A stretch of 5,218 bases of DNA from Synergistaceae bacterium (GTDB lineage: Bacteria; Synergistota; Synergistia; Synergistales; Aminobacteriaceae): positions 1 to 5,218 of the forward strand of contig JAFSNU010000415.1 of the NCBI GenBank assembly GCA_017447325.1, in the 5' to 3' direction. Within the stretch, counting starts at the first letter, position 1. Every line of letters begins with the position of its first letter. The notes below the pieces were generated by a model. It searched no databases, was not told where the DNA came from, and saw only the letters and a program-made list of their open reading frames with translations. The translations under genes were made by a program, and so were the position numbers. Shown piece after piece: positions 1 to 4,893 of the stretch.

Positions 1-555
1 CTCGTAAAACGCCTGCCGTCTGAACGCGTTATAGCTTCCGTTCCGTGTAGTCTTCAAGTCTAAAATCAAATCGCCGCCTTTCAACGGCTTGATATAGTCC
101 GGCCGGCACTTGCATAAAATTTCATTCAAGCCGACGGGCTGCTGCCAGTAGTACGAAGTTTCAGCCTCGCCGCCTTTAAATAAATTTCCGGCAAGCTTGT
201 GAGTTAAAACATTTTCGCTCATGTCCAAAACTTTTTGATACTCGTCCGCGCTTAAAATAATTTTGCCTGAACTTTCAAGCTTTGCCCATTCTTCCTTGCC
301 TGCTTTAGTCCGTTTATCAAGCTCGGGAGCCTGCAAGTAGTCAGTCAAAAATCTTTCAGGCTCTAATACAGCCGTATGAACAGCTGTCCCGAGCTTCATG
401 CTTGGAGTTTCCTCGTGCGGGGAGCTTTTATAATATTTATAATGCATAGGCGATTTTAGCAAATATTTCAAGTCACTGGAGCTGATGCCAGCTCCAGCAT
501 GATAGTCTTGATTAGAAATATTTTTATATACGCCGGGTTTAATTGATGCGTTCAA
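1..555 (-). CDS. RecE/exonuclease VIII-like nuclease, DUF3799 PD-(D/E)XK family (C-terminus beyond left edge)
   Basis: The first 185 residues are present. The N terminus (GVYKNISNQDYHAG, then GISSSDLKYLLKSP near residues 23-36) and MKLGTAVHTAVLEPERF (53-69, with conserved His60) are typical of the DUF3799 family of putative exodeoxyribonuclease VIII-like proteins. Expected nuclease residues are visible: Asp153 in CRPDYI, Asp166-Leu-Lys168 in LDLKTT, and a Gln181/Tyr184 pair like the Q..Y motif of YqaJ/RecB-type nucleases. From family knowledge it would resect double-stranded DNA ends, commonly with a RecT/Bet annealing protein encoded next to it, here off the edge. There is no in-frame ATG before residue 37. 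TTG at 553-555 is chosen because GGGAGG lies 9 nt upstream and the family's N-terminal motif follows. The start overlaps the end of the repeat-containing gene by 17 nt, suggesting coupled translation. Family is confident; activity is inferred. Confidence 0.9.
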   Translation of the reverse strand, partial: MNASIKPGVYKNISNQDYHAGAGISSSDLKYLLKSPMHYKYYKSSPHEETPSMKLGTAVHTAVLEPERFLTDYLQAPELDKRTKAGKEEWAKLESSGKIILSADEYQKVLDMSENVLTHKLAGNLFKGGEAETSYYWQQPVGLNEILCKCRPDYIKPLKGGDLILDLKTTRNGSYNAFRRQAFYE

Positions 556-1693
556 AATAAGCTTCCTCCCATTTAAAATTTGCCTTTTCATTGCAAAGAG
601 TTGCTTTGTTAATTGCTTTTATGTTGCTTATACCGCTAAATAGAGCTTCTATTACAGTTAAACGCAAATCATTGTCTATGTCTTCTCTATGCAAAACCTT
701 TAATAAGCTTTGTATGCTGTTTACGCGGCTTTCAATTCGTTTAAAATTTGCCTCGGCAATTTCGCATGATATATATTTGCTCATATCAACGCTTTCAGGC
801 TCTTTAACTTCCGGCTTTGGTTGCTCTATGGCTCGTTTGCCGTAAGCGGCGTTTGCAATTTCGCTCTGAATGATTGCGCGTATAGTCTCGACGAGTTCGG
901 TGTTATTAGCTGTCGGCTCGGGCTGCGTTACTCGCTGCTCGCCGCTCGGTGTGTCATCTTCGAAATTTAAATCCATGGTCGTGTCGTGTCCCCATTTGCC
1001 CTGCTTGATTAAATTTTGAATTTTAGGATATATACACGTTCTGAGATAATCTTTAAGATTTTGAGCAGTAGTGTAAGTACTCCGTTTTTCAAAATTAATC
1101 GTGTCAAGAACTTCTATTAAAGCTTGATATTTTATAAAAACAGTATAATTGTTACAATTGTATCGAGTTGGCAAATCGTCGCTTATTACATTATTTATAG
1201 GGATGTGTATATAATTACTGCTCACGCTGGCCGAATAAAAACTTCCGCCCGTGCTTGCCCCGTATACAATTTTTGTTATTGCGCTCAGCTGTATGTAAAT
1301 ATCTTTATTCTCATCAACTGCAGCAAATAGCGTAAAGCCATTTCGCCGTCCAACGGGATATACCTTTAAATTTTTTATCTCTCTGTTTTTCACAGTCAAA
1401 TTTCCTCCAAAGTTATTATTTAAATCATTTAAGTTCTGGGCTCGCCGCTCCGTGCGTTTTCGAGCGCGTCTTTTAGCGTTAATCTTGTCCTTGTGAGCCT
1501 CGTAATATTTGCGATCATACTCGCGGCGTTCCTCCTTGTGAGCCTCGTAATGTTTGCGCTGATACTCAGCCAGTTCGTCCTTGTGAGCCTCGTAATATTT
1601 GCGCTGATACTCAGCCTTTTTATCCTTGTGAGCCTCGTAATATTTGCGCTGATATTCGCGCTTGCGGGCCTTGCGTTCTTCGTCACTGAACAT
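539..1693 (-). CDS. 15-residue-repeat protein with possible Bro-N/antirepressor-like core, 384 aa
   Basis: Residues 13-72 are four tandem 15-residue units of the form EYQRKYYEAHKDELA, preceded by SDEERKARKR and followed by a very basic stretch (73-85) and an Asn-rich linker (87-98). The repeats should form a long charged helix, and the basic character suggests nucleic acid binding. Residues about 109-233 look like a separate globular domain. A strand-rich first part (IYIQLSAITKIVYG) and later AQNLKDYLRTCIYPKI recall the 'A..W...vlP.i' end of Bro-N phage antirepressors, but this resemblance is loose. Residues about 235-310 are low-complexity and Pro/Glu-rich, and the C terminus (about 312-384) is helical. 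The ATG lies inside the end of the 116-aa gene (11-nt overlap), with GGAG about 10 nt upstream. The repeat block is nearly identical in DNA to that of the 204-aa gene. The reading frame is certain; function is unknown. Confidence 0.8.
   Translation of the reverse strand: MFSDEERKARKREYQRKYYEAHKDKKAEYQRKYYEAHKDELAEYQRKHYEAHKEERREYDRKYYEAHKDKINAKRRARKRTERRAQNLNDLNNNFGGNLTVKNREIKNLKVYPVGRRNGFTLFAAVDENKDIYIQLSAITKIVYGASTGGSFYSASVSSNYIHIPINNVISDDLPTRYNCNNYTVFIKYQALIEVLDTINFEKRSTYTTAQNLKDYLRTCIYPKIQNLIKQGKWGHDTTMDLNFEDDTPSGEQRVTQPEPTANNTELVETIRAIIQSEIANAAYGKRAIEQPKPEVKEPESVDMSKYISCEIAEANFKRIESRVNSIQSLLKVLHREDIDNDLRLTVIEALFSGISNIKAINKATLCNEKANFKWEEAYFERIN
1478..1657 (-). repeat. Four tandem 45-bp in-frame repeats
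   Basis: Four contiguous 45-bp units, each encoding 15 residues (EYxRKYYEAHKDxxx), cover residues 13-72 of the 384-aa protein. On the plus strand each unit carries the phrase ccttgtgagcctcgtaat. No spacer separates the units, so this is a coding tandem repeat. The part at 1487-1603 matches 4331-4447 at 115 of 117 positions. Confidence 0.95.
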
Positions 1694-2033
1694 TATTCGC
1701 CAGCTCCAAATTCACGCGCAAATCTTCAAGCCCGCAGCCGGCTTCGTTAATCAGCTTTACTGCGGCCTGTATCTTGTCCTGAACGTCAAGAATTTTGCTC
1801 CGTAATCTTTTATTAGGCCTGCGCTTTTGCCTTTCAGCTTCTTCAAGCTCTTTAATTACGGCTACGTGCAGCCTGTACGCGCTCGCGAGTTCGTTCATTG
1901 CGGCCTTAGCTATACAGTCTTTACCGCGCCGACTTACCGCGTGAACCGTCCCGTCAAGTTTATCGAATTCGAACGCTACCCCCAGCTCTTTATAATCCGC
2001 CAAAAAACTTTTCGCTTCTTGCTGCATATCCAT
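1683..2033 (-). CDS. Hypothetical helical protein, 116 aa
   Basis: Family not recognised. Residues 1-36 look like a small mixed segment (ELGVAFEFDKLDGTVHAVSR). From about residue 41 to the end the protein appears almost wholly helical, with a very basic patch at 68-80 (RQKRRPNKRLRSK) between two amphipathic helices, which could contact nucleic acid. A helical hairpin is likely. The ATG at 2031-2033 has GGAGG 9 nt upstream. A second in-frame Met is at residue 3 but has poorer spacing. The gene follows the DUF1653 gene after 25 nt, and its 3' end overlaps the start of the 384-aa repeat gene by 11 nt, consistent with coupled translation in one operon. No catalytic motif is visible. Confidence 0.8.
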   Translation of the reverse strand: MDMQQEAKSFLADYKELGVAFEFDKLDGTVHAVSRRGKDCIAKAAMNELASAYRLHVAVIKELEEAERQKRRPNKRLRSKILDVQDKIQAAVKLINEAGCGLEDLRVNLELANNVQ

Positions 2034-2058
2034 AATAAAAATCCTCCAAAATTAAAAA

Positions 2059-2328
2059 TTATTCCTCGTCAAGTTTTTTAAATTTCTTGTACCACATGCT
2101 CGCCGGCCTACAAAAAATCGAACCTGAGGCAAGGCTGATATATACGACTAAAGGCTTTAAACTCTCCGAGTGCCTGCCTACTCCGATTACTTCATACACG
2201 CCGCCTGTTTTTAAGTTTAAATATTTGCCTTTTGGAATAGCCTCTAACGCGTCTTGATAAGTTCTCGCCTTCCTTTTCACAGCAACTTCAATTTTTGCTA
2301 AAATATCACGCTGTCTTTCGTCATCCAT
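2059..2328 (-). CDS. DUF1653 family protein, 89 aa
   Basis: Residues 33-83 match the DUF1653 pattern: KGKYLNLKTGGVYEVIGVG, then RHSESLKPLVVYISLASG, then FCRPASMWYKKF. In this family the typical form is GxYrHfKG..YeVlgvArHSEt.e.lVvY followed by a W.RP..mF motif. The core is a small beta-rich domain of unknown function, widespread in bacteria and also found in phages. The first 31 residues form a charged helix not part of the core domain. The ATG at 2326-2328 is 4 nt after the stop of the helix-turn-helix gene. Its ribosome binding site (AAGGGG) lies inside the last codons of that gene, so the two are probably translationally coupled. Family is confident; biochemical role is unknown. Confidence 0.88.
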   Translation of the reverse strand: MDDERQRDILAKIEVAVKRKARTYQDALEAIPKGKYLNLKTGGVYEVIGVGRHSESLKPLVVYISLASGSIFCRPASMWYKKFKKLDEE

Positions 2329-2332
2329 GTTT

Positions 2333-2686
2333 TTATTTCCCCTTGCCGATTTCTTTTAAATTATTTTCAGCCGCGAATTTATCCAAGGCGTCCTGCGCTT
2401 CTTGATAAGTCTTAAACTCGCCGAGTTTGTCCGCTAACACGCGCTTATTCTTTAAATTCGCAATAATATATTTCTCGCCGCCGCGTCCTATAGCTTTTAT
2501 AATTTCCTTGCCCATAAAATAACGCTTATGCCCGAGCCGCCAGTCCTCGAGCGCCTGCGCGTCCCATTTAGTTTTTTTGTCTTGCTGAATACCCTGCGGC
2601 AGTATTCCGCGCTTCGTCAACATTAAAACATCATAGCACGTCATACCTAACTTCTTCGCCGCCTGATTTGCTGTTAAAAATTCCAT
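2333..2686 (-). CDS. Helix-turn-helix protein with a shared C-terminal module, 117 aa
   Basis: Residues 3-50 (FLTANQAAKKLGMTCYDVL ... GILPQG ... KWDAQALEDW) resemble the excisionase/MerR-type winged helix-turn-helix found in phage excisionases and small regulators, so DNA binding is likely. Residues about 54-112 form a second module (KEIIKAIGRGGEKYIIANL ... FKTYQEAQDALDKFAAENN) that recurs in the 74-aa protein encoded at 3506-3730. An in-frame ATG also exists at 2693-2695, but it directly abuts AAGGAGG with no spacing. The ATG at 2684-2686 sits 9 nt from GGAGG and is preferred, shortening the protein from 120 to 117 residues. The DUF1653 gene follows 4 nt downstream. Whether it acts as an excisionase, a repressor or otherwise cannot be told here; no integrase gene is in view. 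Confidence 0.82.
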   Translation of the reverse strand: MEFLTANQAAKKLGMTCYDVLMLTKRGILPQGIQQDKKTKWDAQALEDWRLGHKRYFMGKEIIKAIGRGGEKYIIANLKNKRVLADKLGEFKTYQEAQDALDKFAAENNLKEIGKGK

Positions 2687-2723
2687 GTGAAACATCCTCC
2701 TTAAATTTAAATAAATTAATTTT

Positions 2724-3104
2724 TTAATTTAATCCGAGCATACGCCGACGCTCGTCTATGCTTGGCCAGTTTAAAAATTTTACACCGCACCAGTCCGTTG
2801 CGAAATTATAATCTCCCTTGGCCTCCGCCAGCTCGCAGCGCCGCGACCAAAATTTCATGAGCGTATGCGTATCAATCAAATCTTTTTTATAAACACTCCG
2901 GCCGTTTATCTGTTGTATTTTGTCATCGGGGATAAGCCCCTCGCGTTTTGCGCATTGCTTGCAGATGTGATATAAATTTAATTTCACGGCCTTAACGTTA
3001 AAATCAAATACATGATATGAAACACAATTAATAGGGATAATTTTTTCGCACAGACAGCAGTGCCTGTTTGAAACTTTGTACATCGGGAACATTATTGCTT
3101 TCAC
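2724..3104 (-). CDS. Hypothetical protein with a CxxC...CxxC zinc-binding-type motif, 126 aa
   Basis: Family not recognised. Cys16/Cys19 (HCCLC) and Cys48/Cys51 (HICKQC) form two CxxC pairs 28 residues apart. Additional Cys17, Cys27, His31 and His46 lie nearby. This is the arrangement of a zinc ribbon or related treble-clef finger, suggesting a nucleic-acid or protein-binding small domain. The remaining 70 residues are mixed alpha/beta, ending in FLNWPSIDERRRMLGLN. No HNH catalytic pattern is evident. The GTG at 3102-3104 is chosen: it overlaps the TGA of the 54-aa gene by 4 nt (GTGA) and has GGAG 10 nt upstream. An ATG at 3090-3092 (residue 5) is the alternative. The next gene begins after a 37-nt A/T-rich gap. 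Confidence 0.8.
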   Translation of the reverse strand: MKAIMFPMYKVSNRHCCLCEKIIPINCVSYHVFDFNVKAVKLNLYHICKQCAKREGLIPDDKIQQINGRSVYKKDLIDTHTLMKFWSRRCELAEAKGDYNFATDWCGVKFLNWPSIDERRRMLGLN

Positions 3105-3265
3105 GACACAACATCTCCGTTTATGTAAGCTTCTATAGCATTATCAACTTGTTTTTCAAGCTCGATACATCTATACATTACACGCCTATCACGCGTCTTG
3201 AAAAATATTTTTTGATAATCCCGCATTCTTTTTACAAGAAAATAAAAATCAATGCCGCGCAACAT
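3101..3265 (-). CDS. Small charged helical protein, 54 aa, paralogue of the 45-aa gene upstream
   Basis: The body (LVKRMRDYQKIFFKTRDRR, then ELEKQVDNAIEAYINGD) aligns with the product of 3363-3500 (LVKEMRYTQKLYFKTRDKR, then ELERQVDK). It is basic in the middle and ends as an amphipathic helix that could dimerise. Function is unknown. The ATG at 3263-3265 overlaps the 3' end of the 30-aa membrane peptide gene by 17 nt. No clear ribosome binding site precedes it, so it may depend on translation from upstream. A longer TTG start at 3289 would add eight residues but also lacks a binding site and does not extend the similarity. The stop overlaps the GTG of the next gene (GTGA). Confidence 0.65.
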   Translation of the reverse strand: MLRGIDFYFLVKRMRDYQKIFFKTRDRRVMYRCIELEKQVDNAIEAYINGDVVS

Positions 3266-3341
3266 CGTTATAATAAATAATTGCCGCAAACGCGATAAGC
3301 CCCGCGCATCCGAACAGCCAGTCTAAAAATGCTTCTAACAT
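3249..3341 (-). CDS. Single-span membrane peptide, 30 aa
   Basis: The frame encodes MLEAFLDWLFGCAGLIAF and continues AAIIYYNDVARH. Residues about 5-24 are a hydrophobic helix long enough for one membrane pass, with a short polar tail. The ATG at 3339-3341 has AGGGG 8 nt upstream. The start lies 21 nt beyond the stop of the 45-aa gene, or overlaps it by 7 nt if that gene's presumed frameshift is corrected. The 3' end overlaps the next gene by 17 nt. Short single-span peptides are common in phage early operons, but nothing here points to a specific role such as holin or superinfection exclusion. Coding is supported by the binding site, the hydrophobic pattern and the fit in the gap. Confidence 0.6.
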   Translation of the reverse strand: MLEAFLDWLFGCAGLIAFAAIIYYNDVARH

Positions 3342-3362
3342 ATTAATTGCCCCTGCACGTCT

Positions 3363-3500
3363 TCAAACTCCGCGAGCATTTTTGTCAACCTGCCGCTCAA
3401 GCTCTTTGCTCCGCTCTAAAGCCCGTTTGTCGCGCGTCTTAAAATAAAGCTTTTGAGTATAGCGCATTTCTTTCACGAGTGTTTTGAAAGAATAATCCAA
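3363..3500 (-). CDS. Small charged coiled protein, 45 aa, probably frameshifted near its 3' end
   Basis: The frame from TTG at 3498-3500 reads LDYSFKTLVKEMRYTQKL, then YFKTRDKRALERSKELER and QVDKNARGV. AGGAG lies 9 nt upstream of the TTG, and the start is 5 nt after the stop of the 74-aa gene. The body matches the 54-aa protein at 3101-3265. Skipping one A in the five-A run at 3379-3383 would replace the tail NARGV with MLAEFEDVQGQLIC and move the stop to 3335. That version is closer in length and pattern to the paralogue and overlaps the next ATG by 7 nt. A frameshift, or a sequencing error, is therefore suspected. Function is unknown. Confidence 0.6.
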   Translation of the reverse strand: MDYSFKTLVKEMRYTQKLYFKTRDKRALERSKELERQVDKNARGV

Positions 3501-3505
3501 ATTAA

Positions 3506-3730
3506 TCAACTCCTGCTTTCTAATAAACAATGTTCCTTTGCGAACTTGTCTAAAGCTTTTTGTGCTTCCTCCGGCGTGTCATAAACTTTAAACGCCTTAT
3601 AATTTCTCACTCTGTGACGTCCGTCGCCGTTGCCGTAATACGCGATAATATACTGTTCGCCCAAGCCTTGAGTTGCGCCGATAATCTTGTCGTTATATAA
3701 ATAACTTTTGCCGAAAAATTTATTAGTCAT
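3506..3730 (-). CDS. Hypothetical protein, 74 aa, stand-alone copy of the KII/YII module
   Basis: Family not recognised. Residues 15-71 (KIIGATQGLGEQYIIAYYG ... FKVYDTPEEAQKALDKFAKE) align with the C-terminal module of the 117-aa helix-turn-helix protein. Shared positions include KII, GxGExYII, FK.Y, EAQ.ALDKFA.E and a final LxE. The predicted fold is a small beta-sheet (a GxGE turn between two strands) followed by a helix. Here the module lacks the DNA-binding domain and carries an insertion (GNGDGRHR) between strands. The ATG at 3728-3730 overlaps the end of the 95-aa gene by 8 nt with AAGGTGA about 8 nt upstream. The TTG of the 45-aa gene follows 5 nt after its stop. Confidence 0.78.
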   Translation of the reverse strand: MTNKFFGKSYLYNDKIIGATQGLGEQYIIAYYGNGDGRHRVRNYKAFKVYDTPEEAQKALDKFAKEHCLLESRS

Positions 3731-4010
3731 GCAAAATCACCTTTTCTTCCGCTAATTCAATTTTTCCTTTTCTCCAAACTTCGAGTTTTAGCTCGTGAAG
3801 CAATTCATAAGCTCTCTCGGCATATTCTTTAATCTGACATGCTAATGCCCTGTAAAATATTTCAGGCTCGTCCGCGTCAAAATCTTCGACTTGATTAATA
3901 GCGTCAGCAGTATATTTTATATTCACGAGATGTCCTAACGCTTCTTCAATCATCTTTGTGCGCCCCTGTGAGTGTAATTCTTTCAGTTTTTGCCCTTTCG
4001 TTTCTTCCAT
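3723..4010 (-). CDS. Hypothetical acidic helical protein, 95 aa
   Basis: Not recognised. The protein looks helical throughout. A basic N terminus (KGQKLKELHSQGRTK, residues 5-19) leads into MIEEALGHLVNIKYTADAI, an acidic turn (EDFDADEPE) and a long helix (YRALACQIKEYAERAYELLH). No metal-binding cluster, signal peptide or membrane segment is visible. The ATG at 4008-4010 has GGAGG 8 nt upstream. It follows the repeat-protein gene by 29 nt and overlaps the next gene by 8 nt. The layout suggests a small phage accessory or regulatory protein, without further support. Confidence 0.78.
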   Translation of the reverse strand: MEETKGQKLKELHSQGRTKMIEEALGHLVNIKYTADAINQVEDFDADEPEIFYRALACQIKEYAERAYELLHELKLEVWRKGKIELAEEKVILHD

Positions 4011-4039
4011 TTTTTCTACCTCCGATTTTTCCGACGTGT

Positions 4040-4654
4040 TCAGCGTCGCGCGCTCTTGTTCTGCCAGTTAGTTTTTACGAACTCATACGGGACGAACTTA
4101 AATTTTGCCGGCTCGCGCTCTTGCTCCGGCTCTTGAGCTTTAGGCCGCGCTGAGTTTATAGCCTGGCGGCGCATACGCTTATACTCAGCCTGTTCGTCCT
4201 TGTGAGCCTCGCGATATTTGCGATTATATTCGCGGTGTTCGTCCTTGTGAGCCTCGCGATATTTGCGATTATACTCAGCCTGTTCGTCCTTGTGAGCCTC
4301 GCGGTATTTGCGCTGATACTCAGCCCGTTCGTCCTTGTGAGCCTCGTAATATTTGCGATAATACTCGCGGCGTTCCTCCTTGTGAGCCTCGTAATGTTTG
4401 CGCTTATACTCAGCCAGTTCGTCCTTGTGAGCCTCGTAATATTTGCGATTATACTCAAGTTTGCGGGCTCTGCGCTCTTCGTCACTTAATTTAGGCCTGC
4501 TTCTGCGTTTGCCTGCTTCGGCTCTGCGCTCTCGCAGTTTAGCTAAAAACTCTTTGCGGTGTTTTTCATACCACCTGCGTCTGCGCTCGTTAGCTTCGGC
4601 CTTATGCTCTTGATAATACTTGCGCCGATACTCGCGTCTTGCCTCGTCGTCCAA
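4040..4654 (-). CDS. Basic 15-residue-repeat protein, 204 aa
   Basis: Residues 67-156 are six tandem 15-residue units (EYNRKYYEAHKDELA type, the last three KYREAHKDE). Degenerate units lie at 8-22 (EYRRKYYQEHKAEAN) and 23-37, and a decayed one starts at 157. Between them, residues 38-66 are Arg/Lys-rich and end in SDEERRARKL, the sequence that also precedes the repeats in the 384-aa protein. The repeats alternate Lys/Arg, Glu and aromatic residues and should form a long, strongly charged helix. Similar Y..KY.E.hK-type repeats occur as charged helical extensions in phage proteins, including some HNH proteins, but no nuclease domain is seen. The C-terminal 45 residues (PEQEREPAKFKFVPYEF...) are unique. 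The TTG at 4652-4654 is chosen because GGAG lies 9 nt upstream. Function is unknown; nucleic acid binding is inferred. Confidence 0.8.
   Translation of the reverse strand: MDDEARREYRRKYYQEHKAEANERRRRWYEKHRKEFLAKLRERRAEAGKRRSRPKLSDEERRARKLEYNRKYYEAHKDELAEYKRKHYEAHKEERREYYRKYYEAHKDERAEYQRKYREAHKDEQAEYNRKYREAHKDEHREYNRKYREAHKDEQAEYKRMRRQAINSARPKAQEPEQEREPAKFKFVPYEFVKTNWQNKSARR
4187..4456 (-). repeat. Six tandem 45-bp in-frame repeats
   Basis: Six adjacent 45-bp units encode residues 67-156 of the 204-aa protein with no spacers. Neighbouring units near 4190-4290 are almost the same at the DNA level (plus strand: tcctTgtgagcctcgcgata followed by tttgcgattata), suggesting recent slippage or unequal exchange. 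Units at 4331-4447 match the other repeat gene at 1487-1603. Confidence 0.95.
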
Positions 4655-4697
4655 TTTTTTTATCTCCTTTTCTAAATTCCGCTCCGTCCGCTGTCAT
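4602..4697 (-). CDS. Possible 31-aa leader ORF or remnant start of a duplicated gene
   Basis: An ATG at 4695-4697 has GGAGG about 9 nt upstream and encodes MTADGAEFRKGDKKIGRR before running into another frame of the repeat gene and stopping at 4602. Its first six residues and upstream leader copy the start of the 56-aa membrane protein gene at 5064, but the similarity ends after MTADGA. It may be a decayed duplicate or a leader whose translation feeds the overlapping TTG start at 4654. The peptide itself shows no protein-like features. Confidence 0.25.
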   Translation of the reverse strand: MTADGAEFRKGDKKIGRRGKTRVSAQVLSRA

Positions 4698-4704
4698 GCT
4701 AAAA
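4681..4704 (-). repeat. Duplicated translation-start segment, copy 1
   Basis: These 24 bases match 5048-5071 with a single mismatch. They cover the first codons (MTADGA) and the bases just upstream of the ATG. The flanking ribosome binding sites are also alike (GGAGG here, AAGGA in the other copy). Confidence 0.8.
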
Positions 4705-4732
4705 TTCCTCCAGTCTAATCAGGCCGCCTATT

Positions 4733-4891
4733 TCAATTTTGCGTTATATAAGGCGTAACATACGGCTCGATTGTATCTATCCGTCTGCCACAAGCAATAC
4801 AATACCACGCCCAGCCGTCTTTATAATCCGGCCTTAATTCAACTTTAGAATAACCGCAAACATGTAACAGCTGCTCGTCTTGTGGTGTCAT
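4733..4891 (-). CDS. Small Cys/His protein, possible zinc ribbon, 52 aa
   Basis: The frame encodes MTPQDEQLLHVCGYSKVEL and continues RPDYKDGWAWYCIACGRRID, ending in EPYVTPYITQN. Cys31 and Cys34 (YCIACG) form a CxxC knuckle. With His10 and Cys12 (HVCG) they could bind one zinc, as in small zinc-ribbon phage proteins. The aromatic stretch WAWYC before the second knuckle fits a beta strand. The ATG at 4889-4891 begins 2 nt after the stop of the membrane protein gene. The ribosome binding site is weak (ATGAG about 8 nt upstream), so coupling to the upstream gene is likely. Family is not recognised. Confidence 0.65.
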   Translation of the reverse strand: MTPQDEQLLHVCGYSKVELRPDYKDGWAWYCIACGRRIDTIEPYVTPYITQN

Positions 4892-4893
4892 GA

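Noticed and set aside
425..445. Plus-strand TATAAT-like motif (ttttataatatttataatgc)
   Set aside because: It lies within the nuclease gene on the opposite strand, has no convincing -35 partner and leads to no plus-strand gene.
476..497. Perfect 8-bp inverted repeat with a 6-nt loop (ctggagct/agctccag)
   Set aside because: It lies inside the DUF3799 coding sequence over codons for the conserved GAGISSS region, has no U-tract, and is best explained by codon content.
1493..1750. Plus-strand frame encoding a very hydrophobic repeated protein (VSLVIFALILS pattern)
   Set aside because: It is the antisense of the 45-bp coding repeats. The hydrophobic pattern results from complementing Lys/Glu codons, and the same artefact occurs at 4202-4489. 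No binding site or neighbour supports it.
2693..2695. Upstream ATG for the helix-turn-helix gene
   Set aside because: It directly abuts AAGGAGG with no spacing; the ATG nine bases downstream of GGAGG fits initiation better.
3266..3289. Eight-codon N-terminal extension of the 54-aa gene from a TTG
   Set aside because: There is no ribosome binding site and no similarity to the paralogue in the added residues; the region is already coding for the membrane peptide in another frame.
4187..4456. Regular repeats that could suggest a CRISPR array
   Set aside because: The units are contiguous 45-bp repeats with no unique spacers and stay in one reading frame; no cas genes are present.
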